23,257 bases of DNA, from assembly GCA_002284615.2 (NCBI GenBank), contig MU069699.1:79221-102477 (forward strand), written 5' to 3'. Below the pieces are notes generated by a model. The model was given only the letters and a program-made list of their open reading frames with translations. It made no database searches and had not been told where the DNA came from. Origin of the DNA: Dunaliella salina. Lineage: Eukaryota > Chlorophyta > Chlorophyceae > Chlamydomonadales > Dunaliellaceae. A program made the position numbers and the translations under genes. Each line of letters begins with the position of its first letter. The stretch's first letter is position 1. Of the stretch, positions 8,680 through 23,257 are shown one piece after another.

Positions 8680-9010
8680 GTCTCTCCCATACCTTTCTGG
8701 GCCTGCTGGGGCCATTTTCACTCCCAATTTTTGTATTTGGAATTTCCGTATATTATGCTTACGTCCTGCACATTCAAAAAAAGAAAAGAAGGGGGGTCAA
8801 AATTTGATCACCTTGGCTACCCCTGTGCTGAAATTTCTTAAAGGGAAATGGCTGAAATCTTCCCTCTCACCAACCACTGGGTCTTTCCAACCCCTTTTTT
8901 TTGCAACGATATTCTTTTGACACAAGGACTCCAAATCACCAAAGATTATCCAATTTGAATCAGTAGATGGTCCGCAATGAAGATTTGGTGGTGAAAACTA
9001 GGGTTCACAC
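8680..9010 (+). repeat. Interspersed repeat copy A (pair with 20340-20660)
   Basis: The order of shared words matches the copy at 20340-20660: GGGCC/GGACCATTTT, CCTGCA-ATTCAAAA, GTCAAAA-TTGA, AAGGGAAATGGCTGAAAT, CACCAACCACTGG-TCTTT, TTTTTTTGC, CAAGGAC-CCAAATC and finally TAGGGTTCAC. Both copies are in the same orientation. No open frame covers it. The repeat family is unknown to me. Confidence 0.75.
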
Positions 9011-9204
9011 CGCGGCTGATCAGGCACGTGCCCTGTAACTGGCACCCCTGGAACTCCTGTGCGAGAAAAAGCTCCTGGAACAGGCTACTATAGGAACCTA
9101 AGCCTGTATGATGCCAGTCACGGGAGATTTATGCCTGGAGCATGCAAAAAGCATGCAATTTTAGGTCCCAGATAACCCCCTTTGGTACTCAGCCAGATCT
9201 TGGT

Positions 9205-9310
9205 CTGGCCATAAGGAAAGAAAAGAAAAACTACGTAGGCAGAGAAACCCTCCCTACATCAATTAAGGAAAAGGAGACACATTGGCTCAAAAGAGAGCCG
9301 TGTGCCCCCT
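9205..9310 (+). repeat. Interspersed repeat copy (pair with 22383-22490)
   Basis: It shares AAAACTACGTAGG, then AGAG-AAC-CTCCCT, TTAAGGAAAA and GACACAT-GGCTC with the segment at 22383-22490. It ends in a small hairpin (GGCTC...GAGCC), and a purine-rich GGAAAGAAAAG run precedes it in both places. It is about 100 bp and noncoding. Confidence 0.75.
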
Positions 9311-9390
9311 CCACCACAAGGTATGAAAAAGAGAATGCTAATGTGGATCTGGAGGGTTACTAGAAGCACCTGGCTCTCGAACCTGGCATG

Positions 9391-10727
9391 TCACACCAAA
9401 TTAGTGGCATTGCAGAATCATGGTTCAAACAAGTGTGTTGTGTGACCTGTATTTAAGTGGGTTGTTTTATTAGGTTCTCTCTCTTATTTAACCTTCTGTT
9501 CCTCCTTTCCCTGAGGTTTGGCTCCGTGTCTGTTATCCCTGGCCTTGTGCCAGGGGTGCCCTGTCCCTGATGTAACGCTAACATGGTGAAGCTGGTCCAC
9601 ACCTGCTGTGTCTGCCCCAAGAATTCTCTGTGTGCTGCAGCCAAGCCAGCACTCTGCAGCTACCCCAAGAACAGCTAAGCAGCAGCATGAAGAGCAAGCA
9701 GAGTAGCAGTCCACTCGCACCCCAAGCCCTCAGCTCGAGTGAACCTGTCCCTTGTCGGATGGCTTTTGCCAACTCCGGACGTAAAACCCTTTCATGGACC
9801 TGCTTCCAGAATAGTAAAAGTGTAATGACAGTGATTGAGCATGACAGCTGTCACACCAAATTAGTGGCATTGCAGAATCATGGTTCAAACAAGTGTGTGT
9901 TGTGTGACCTGGATTTAAGGGGGGTGGTTTGATGGGTTCCTCTCTCTAATTTAACCTTCTGTACCACCTTTCCTTGAGGTTTGGCTCCGTTTCTGTTATC
10001 CCTGGCCTTGTGCCAGGGGTGCCCTGTCCCTGATGTAACGCTAACCTGGTGAAGCTGGTCCACACCTGCTGTGTCTGCCCCAAGAATTCTCTGTGTGCTG
10101 CAGCCAAGCCAGCACTCTGCAGCTACCCCAAGAACAGCTAAGCAGCAGCATGAAGAGCAAGCAGAGTAGCAGTCCACTCGCACCCCAAGCCCTCAGCTCG
10201 AGTGAACCTGTCCCTTGTCGGATGGCTTTTGCCAACTCCGGACGTAAAACCCTTTCATGAATGTGACCTGCTTCCAGAATAGTAAAAGTGTAATGACAGT
10301 GATTGAGCATGACAGCTGTCACACCAAATTAGTGGCATTGCAGAATCATGGTTCAAACAAGTGTGTGTTGTGTGACCTGTATTTAAGTGGGGTTGTTTTA
10401 TTGGGTTCTCTCTCTTATTTAATCTTCTGTACCACCTTTCCTTGAGGTTTGGCTCCGTTTCTGTTATCCCTGGCCTTGTGCCAGGGGTGCCCTGTCCCTG
10501 ATGTAACGCTAACATGGTGAAGCTGGTCCACACCTGCTGTGTCTGCCCCAAGAATTCTCTGTGTGCTGCAGCCAAGCCAGCACTCTGCAGCTACCCCAAG
10601 AACAGCCAAGCAGCAACATGAAGAGCAAGCAGAGTAGCAGTCCACTCGCACCCCAAGCCCTCAGCTCGAGTGAACCTGTCCCTTGTCGGATGGCTTTTGC
10701 CGACTCCGGACGTAAAACCCTTTCATG
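9391..10727 (-). repeat. Three tandem ~465-bp repeats at the 3' side of a retroelement
   Basis: Units are 9391-9796 (partial), 9797-10259 and 10260-10727. They are nearly identical: the same TCACACCAAATTAGTGG starts at 9391, 9851 and 10319, with periods of 460 and 468. Each ends in CGTAAAACCCTTTCATG. The rightmost unit overlaps the stop codon of the minus-strand retroelement frame, so the array lies where its 3' untranslated tail should be. The minus-strand frame with a Leu-rich run repeated in each unit is probably not a gene. Confidence 0.85.
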
Positions 10728-12183
10728 ACAGGCAGTTGGAAGTATTCTTGTTTTCAATAGCGCGGCGTGTGGAGACTAGTTTGTGGGCATATTGAACAGA
10801 ATGGGCATGAAATTGTTGAGCAAGCTTCGTGGCACGCTGGTGATCCAATCCTAGTTGTTTGAATTGCTTTAGGGTATGCTCAGTGTAAATAGTTCCACCT
10901 ACACCCAGGAGAATAGGGTGAATTGTAACAGCTTTAGCATTAACAAGTTTACAAAGGTCTGCGTGCTGCTGCTTTGCCGCGTTCAACTGATGCTCTGGCC
11001 TTGTGTCTTCACAGAACTTGATTTCTATTAGGTGCACATGGCGTTCATTTGCACGAAGTTCATGGGGTTGCCTCATGCGATTAGTTCTGGTGGTCCTCCG
11101 TGAGGAGCTGCGCAAAGCGTGATGGGAATGGGTAGGAGAAACATCGTTAGAAGTATGTTTGGCATTAAAAAGGGTGATCAAAACAGCATCTGGTCGACTG
11201 GAGTTGAGTCTTTTCCTCTCTGGAAGGTTACGAGGGAAGAAGTAAGCAGGTAAAGTTCTGTTTGAGGCATGTGTAGGGAGTTGGAGGTTGTTTTGAGCAA
11301 GCTTAAAATTGCTTCCTATGTCTGTGTAGACCAGGCCTGCCCCTACAGGGCATTTGCTGAGGGCTTTTGTGATCATTCTGCCTGCAATGTTATGGCGCTC
11401 AGTTCTCATGTTGGAGATGATATGGTTTTGGCAGCCTAATAGCATATGTAGCGCGCTGTCCAAATGATGGCAGCCTGGGAGGGGGCAAGATGGATCAGTC
11501 GACTTTTTTAAACGTACTGCATGTTTTTGGTTAAAGAGGGTGCCCGTGCGGTACTGCAGGATGGTACGCTTCATGGGTACAGAGATGTTGAGCATATTTC
11601 TGAAGGCATTGCTGATTTTTTTATCTACTTGCGGTAATAAGTTTTTATAGTAAGAGTAGTAGCCTGTTTTGGCATTGGCATATCCAAGCTTGTGTTTAGA
11701 ATGCATGTGGGATTTGAGGGCATCTTGAAGATTGGGGAAANAGGTGAGCTTGTGGGCGGGTGGTGGACCCGCAGATGTGCCTGCAGCATGCACTCTTTCT
11801 TCCTTGGCTAACCAGAAAATGTTTGTAAATGGATTTCCACCAGGACCTGCACCAGGAATCTCGGTGTCTGCCACGCAGTTCTGGGCTTGCTTTGCTTGAT
11901 GTTTTGCAATAGCATCTGCACATTCATTTCCAGCAATGCCAGCATGGGACTTCACCTTGTAAATTCGAATTTTGGTATGGAAGTCTCTAATGAGAGTTTG
12001 AATCATTTTAAGGACGTCTCCTTGGGTATGCCTGAAGTGTCTTTCAGGATAAAGAAGTTGTTTACGTATTTGGTTGAAAGTCTGGCCATACCTCAGCAAT
12101 GTATGGGTGTTCCCGAGCAAAAATTTTAGGACGTGCCTACTATCATACACATCTGAGATATAGCCTCTGGAAGTCCCATACAA
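10723..12183 (-). pseudogene. Non-LTR retrotransposon remnant: RNase H, zinc finger, PD-(D/E)XK endonuclease
   Basis: This 486-codon frame is the 3' part of a retroelement polyprotein. Residues 9-95 are the C-terminal half of an RNase H domain (DVYDSRHV, then KVKSHAGIAGNECAD), with the first catalytic Asp and Glu missing. Residues 233-251 form a C-x4-C-x7-H-x4-C finger of the kind found in reverse transcriptase C-termini. Residues 330-410 look like a restriction-like endonuclease: RPD at 330-332, HLIEIKF with E387 and K389, then DTRPEHQ and QQH. This order resembles Dualen/RandI-type elements of green algae. The frame is closed upstream by TAA and there is no ATG, so it is 5'-truncated just before a CA array. 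One base (11741) is undetermined. Confidence 0.8.
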
Positions 12184-12241
12184 TGGTTACCTTCCTTTGA
12201 TGTGCCATGTGTCTTGCAATTTCCCTGCGAGCAGTGACAAA

Positions 12242-12521
<280 letters not shown>

Positions 12522-13150
12522 CACTCAAATACATCAGATTGACCTATCCTATGCACAACATAACCTGACCTTTAAGGCAGGCGTGTCCACTCTTGAATTG
12601 CAGCATAATGTCCTTGTTTCCTTCATTTGAATTGTTCATGATCATTACAATATCCTTTGAATTTGCATCTTAGGCCATTGCTGCTGTGATGATTTCGGCC
12701 TTTTTGGGTAGCTAGGTTTCTCAGTGCAGACTTTTGTGTCAACAACCTGGTGAATGCTTCAAGTGGTTGCAGCCAATCATTTTCTTGAACCATTTCATTG
12801 GTTCTTCCGGCCTCTTGATTGTCGCCATTTCTTTTTGTTGATCCTTTGGTCACCCGGTTTCCACCAATACCTCTGTGGATTGTTTTGTTGATGTTTGAAT
12901 GAGACCAAAGTGTTGGATCCTAATCAAAAGCTACTTTGGAGGTCTCAGGAAATGGCTTTATTCTGTTGGGAAGGCTTGAAATGGCCAGGATTTTGTGCAA
13001 TGTGCAATGCCATCTTTGCCTCCTCACCCTGTGACATGCATGCTCCACTGCTATTGCTATTCCATCAATAGCTTTTCTCACAGAGGCTTACATCACGTGC
13101 AATTTCCATCATTGCACAGAGGCTGACATCAGGCTCCTGCCCACACTATT
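12522..13150. other. Unassigned stretch
   Basis: No gene is supported. A short direct repeat (CACAGAGGCT-ACATCA) occurs twice about 38 bp apart near 13080-13130. Confidence 0.5.
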
Positions 13151-13341
13151 TTCCGCTTTGATGCCAAAACCTATGCTTCCATCTTCAAGTGCAACAAGTG
13201 AGCCAAGGCCTTCCTGCCAGTGCCTCCTTTTCTAAGGTCCAGCTCAGGGTTCCTATGTGTCAGCAGCGTAGGGGCCGCTTTTTCTCTGGTGTGGCTCGCT
13301 CATGCAATTTTCAATGGACGCACATCTCATTACCCTCCTCC

Positions 13342-13459
13342 AGCAAACCCTGTGACAAATTGTGCTGCCTGTTCCCAGGAAACGTGTCATGGACTATCCA
13401 GCTTGAGCGCATGGCTGCGGGACAAGTGGCAGATCAAAGATGATGGCTCATCCCTCCAG
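13342..13459 (+). CDS. Weak candidate exon, Cys-containing
   Basis: The frame reads PANPVTNCAACSQETCHG then LSSLSAWLRDKWQIKDDGSS and LQ, and stops at a good donor, CCAG|GTGCGC at 13459/13460. The upstream border is uncertain: related frames upstream are broken. The N-C-A-A-C...C pattern could bind metal. I do not recognise a family, and this may be part of a decayed mobile element. Confidence 0.25.
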
Positions 13460-13478
13460 GTGCGCTGAATGAAGCAGT

Positions 13479-13645
13479 TGTCTGAGAGGCTGAGCATAGG
13501 TCCTAGGATAGTTCCTGTCAGTGCTCTGCCTGCCCGTTGTCTGAGAGGTTGAGCACAGCTCGTACTAATGTGGGAATGTGTTGATATGACCTTCCTTGAA
13601 AAAGGCTAAAAATCTAGGAAAGCACCTGTTAATGCTCTACTTCAC
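13479..13645. repeat. Small direct repeats
   Basis: GTTGTCTGAGAGG(C/T)TGAGCA occurs at about 13479 and 13537. CTAGGA-AG--CCTGT-A-TGCTCT occurs at about 13503 and 13614. The copies alternate, which suggests an old duplication of about 60-110 bp. A related word (CCTAGGATA) recurs near 14088. Confidence 0.5.
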
Positions 13646-13878
13646 TTTGCTTCTATGCCTCAAATCGTGGATGGCACTGGTTGCCGAGCAGGCAACATGC
13701 AGCATGCACAAGTGTGTGCTTTGGTGACAATGGAGATGGGCACTCACCTTCAGCATTGAGCAATTGCTTGCAAGCAGCCCTTCTTGGCATTTTGATACCA
13801 TTAACTTGTATATTTCTTTAACGGAATGCACAAGTTTGTGGCTTGTATGACACTGGAATGGCTGCATTGTGTGTGCAG

Positions 13879-13969
13879 GTTCGTGACACTTAACATTGGT
13901 GCTGGACGCCACATTTACTACAGCAGCCTCTTCCTCCTGAATCCAAGTGGTTTTGTTCCTTCCTTATGG
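13879..13969 (+). CDS. Candidate isolated exon, unknown protein
   Basis: A 91-nt open segment is bounded by a strong acceptor (TTGTGTGTGCAG|G) and a strong donor (TGG|GTAAGTGAG). It reads FVTLNIGAGRHIYYSSLFLL then NPSGFVPSLW and goes from phase 2 to phase 0. The composition looks protein-like, but no partner exon was found nearby and no family is recognised. Confidence 0.4.
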
Positions 13970-15911
13970 GTAAGTGAGTCCTTTTCTGTGATCGATAAGA
14001 CTAGGCGTTTAGGCGTTTTAGCAGCGAACCTGCCCAGTAGCTTCAGGTTGCTTCCCTCTCATGTTTGGCTGCTTGTCCCTCTGTCCCCTAGGATAATTCC
14101 CAGGCTCAGTGGGTTGCCTGCCTCTGTGCTCTGACGGCCATGCCAAAGCTAATTCTCACAGATTATTAGAACTTGAAGGAGCGATGCACAAACTTCAAAT
14201 TTTTTGAGGGGTTTTCAAGACTCAGGCTTGCTAAGGGTGGCAGTCCCCTTTGGCAAATCATCCTTTACAAAACCATCCCTTTATTGCGAAAAGTAATGAC
14301 GGAAGCTTGGCTGTTTCCCGGGTTAACGTTTGGGGTTTGGGTCTGGAACTTGTGCTTCCTGCGCGGATGTACTGACACATCGCACCTTGCCTTCACAATT
14401 TTCTAGGAGTCTTTACAGAAACTTTGCTTAGCTGTCCTCCTTCATAAGGCCATCTTCTTGTTTGTTTTTCTGTGTTTTCAGCCCAATTCTAATGGGACAT
14501 TACTATGTCCTTACAATGAAAAAGGTGTAAAACAAAAACAAAGGAAAAATCAGGGTTGGGTCAGACGCGAGTTTGGGCTCAACAAAGCGTGTATATACGT
14601 GTAATTTTACGGGTTTGAGCTTAACCATACGCGCATATACAAGCAATTTTAGTGATACGTGGAAATACGCGTATTCCCGTATGACCCATCCCTGAAAAAA
14701 TTTGATGTAGGAAGTATTTCTCTGCCAACATAGTTATTTTTCTCCTAAGCAAGTCCTCCAGGCCTTCTTGTTTTCCTGCAATCTTGCTCAGAGATTGATC
14801 AGTTATACCTCTGTATCCCTAGGCTTCGGTTCTTAATGGCTTAGCATGATCCCGAGACTTTAGTTTGGTCTGTCACATCGTGATAATTACAGGCTGCCTT
14901 CTTTTCATTTTGCATGATGCCCCTCCCTTCAGTCATCCTGATTAAGCTGTATTCCTGGTTGGTTGTGTTGCGCAGTCCAATGCAAGCCGATCTGAACCTG
15001 GAGAAGCTGCACAGTAGGGGCAGCAGCAACACGCTTGGGGATGTTTGTTACATGACTCCATCTGCTGTGCCAGTCGTTGACCAAGTGGATGTAATGATAA
15101 CTTTGCTTGGTTCTTTAATTCTATTTAGTAGAGGAGCACGCAAGTTCACTGATGGCATCCTTGTTTTGCCCGTAAATACTCCATAGGGCTCATGCTCTGT
15201 TCGATCGGTGGTGATCCGACCATTCCAAAAGATGTACGCTTGCCGTTCAGCCGCGCGCATTATGGAAAGAGCCCATAACCGACTTCCGCCGACAGAGTGC
15301 ATCTTTTTCCATACCGGCCATAAGGGACCGATCCGGGGACCTCCTCCTTGCAGACGCCCTCCTCAACAAGGGTTCCGTAACATGACGGCGGTCGAGCTAC
15401 CTCGGTAACTCCGACTTAATTGGCATGGACATGCACCTCAATGTGATTCAGAGCAAAGGCAGGATGAAAAGCATGTCATCTTTCTCTGCCCTTGCAACTT
15501 CCTATGTTGTCTTAAAAGAAAGTACACACGTCTTTTTAGTGCCATTCCTGCTCACAGAGTAGTGTCAGCCATCAAGATACAGGATCTTTCTTTTTTTCTG
15601 ATGCCTGTTCTCTGGACGAAGCTCGTACTTTCAAAACCAAGATACTCAGACTTCTCGCTTCATCTCTGAGCTTATGGATTTCTTTCACCACATCGAGCAG
15701 CCAAACTTCCTGGCTGAAGGTTATGTTCCCTTGAAAACCTTGTAACTCCTTAACAGAAAAAAGTGAAAGCAGGGTTCCCTTGAAAACGAATTCAAAGCTC
15801 ATAATCAGCCGCAACACATGGCATTTCTCAGTCCAGGTATCAAGAGACTCAGAAGGAAGAAAAGAGAATTCAAAAAATTCATCGCACAGGAAAAGGGAAT
15901 TTGGTGTCGGC
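13970..15911. other. Unassigned stretch
   Basis: No gene is supported. A near-perfect palindrome of ATACG(T)GGAAATACG and its mirror lies at 14655-14682, within an ACGCG/TATAC-rich patch at 14575-14685. The minus-strand open frame at 15572-15970 overlaps the terminal exon of gene 2 in another frame and lies mainly in its presumed 3' untranslated region, so I do not call it a gene. Confidence 0.45.
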
Positions 15912-22378
<6,467 letters not shown>

Positions 22379-22382
22379 CTGA

Positions 22383-22490
22383 AAGGAAGAAAGAAAGGAA
22401 GGAAAACTACGTAGGTAGAGGAACTCTCCCTGCACCGTTAAAGGAAAAAGACACATCGGCTCTACAGAGCCATGAGTACCCTCTGTATAC
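22383..22490 (+). repeat. Interspersed repeat copy (pair with 9205-9310)
   Basis: Shares AAAACTACGTAGG, AGAGGAACTCTCCCT, TTAAAGGAAAA and GACACATCGGCTC with the copy at 9205. It ends in the hairpin GGCTCTACAGAGCC. Its purine-rich left end, read on the minus strand, is the pyrimidine tract of the gene 2 exon acceptor at 22379. Confidence 0.75.
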
Positions 22491-23134
22491 CCCCGCGCAG
22501 CACAATGGGTAGTTTAAAGTTGACAGACATGCTTGGACTTGCCTAACATTTGTGTGGGGTTGTTTGATCCCATTCATACATATACCATGGAGTACACACT
22601 TGCCCTGTGAAATAAAACAAACCATGCAGCACGTATGCCTGGAATTGGCCATTCTTAAAAAACTCGTAATGACCCAAGACCTGCTGCATGTGCCTTTAGT
22701 TTTCCGCATGCCTCTAGCTTTCCATGTGCCTTCAGCTTTCCTACACTGGACTTGAACTTTTGGGCTTTCACATGTGCCTGGACTACAATTTCTGAGGGAG
22801 GCATTAGTAAGAGGGAAATAAGAATCTTTTCTCCGGGATGTCAGGAACTTCAGACCGCCATCCCACAACCGCGCTCAGAGGTGTCTGGATTTAAGACTGC
22901 CATCAAACGACCTTACTTGGATAAGCTCAGGCAGCATCACACTTGGGGCATTCCCTCAACAAGCATTTAATTAACATGCTTGATGCCATGTTGAAGTCCC
23001 AATCAAAGCACGCTTATCCACGACACATGATTCAAATGCAAGCACCCATGCATTTTGTGCCTGCAACTTTTTGTGCTTGTAAACTGTTTTTTGTAAAATG
23101 TATCCTTGGCTGATAGTATCACACACACGTACAA
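22491..23134. other. Stretch upstream of gene 2 exon
   Basis: On the minus strand this is intron or upstream exon territory of gene 2, but no exon could be supported. A short tandem (GCATG(T)GCCT-TAG-TTTCC, three copies of about 18-20 bp) lies at 22686-22742. Confidence 0.45.

Positions 23135-23257
<123 letters not shown>

Noticed and set aside
9484..10757. Minus-strand frames with a Leu-rich hydrophobic run repeated three times
   Set aside because: They recur because the 465-bp unit is repeated. They lie in the 3' tail of the retroelement, start differently in each copy and have no known domain.

Overview
The window is nuclear DNA of a eukaryote, most likely a chlorophyte green alga. A Dunaliella-like species is possible from the moderate base composition, long introns and very long CA arrays, but that is recalled knowledge, not a search result. 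The evidence is split genes with consensus GT...AG borders and long introns, three long CA arrays, minisatellites, a non-autonomous hAT-type DNA transposon, tRNA-derived SINE-like sequence, and a non-LTR retroelement fragment that joins RNase H to a PD-(D/E)XK endonuclease, an arrangement typical of algal Dualen/RandI-like elements. I see no bacterial operon, rRNA, intact tRNA or CRISPR array.

Two split genes can be read, both on the minus strand. Gene 1 (1319-7369, perhaps from 8069) is a GDSL/SGNH esterase of the isoamyl acetate-hydrolysing esterase (IAH1) family. Four exons (7369-7268, 5580-5518, 2918-2830, 1469-1319) join with matching phases and carry GDSL block I, the GYNTRWA block, the FGANDA block and the HVPIPEYADNLKQ...TPPPV block. 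The C-terminal Asp/His block is not in the window. Gene 2 (15912-22378) has one 636-nt glycine-rich, acidic exon and a phase-compatible terminal exon 5.75 kb away that ends in a stop codon.

The most notable feature lies inside gene 1. The exon for the PIPEYADxLKQ segment is present in about nine degenerating tandem copies, roughly 130 bp apart (1319-2480). Several copies keep consensus 3' splice sites. The two copies nearest the intact exon form one continuous open frame, so two alternative acceptors 129 nt apart would include or exclude an in-frame 43-residue duplicate. A second exon of the same gene (5518-5580) also has a decayed tandem copy beside it. This looks like a locus where intron-exon units are repeatedly duplicated.

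Layout: 1-300, 16-bp minisatellite; 301-8069, gene 1 and its repeat-filled introns, with an antisense broken coding fragment at 6190-6462; 8361-9360, interspersed repeats; 9391-12183, retroelement remnant on the minus strand followed by three tandem tail repeats of about 465 bp; 12242-12521, a 280-bp alternating purine-pyrimidine tract; 12522-15900, mostly unassigned, with candidate plus-strand exons; 15912-22378, gene 2, whose long intron holds an 83-bp duplication, a higher-order minisatellite, the 833-bp hAT-type element, the SINE-like sequences, an interspersed repeat and a CA array; 22383-23257, an interspersed repeat and a terminal CA array.
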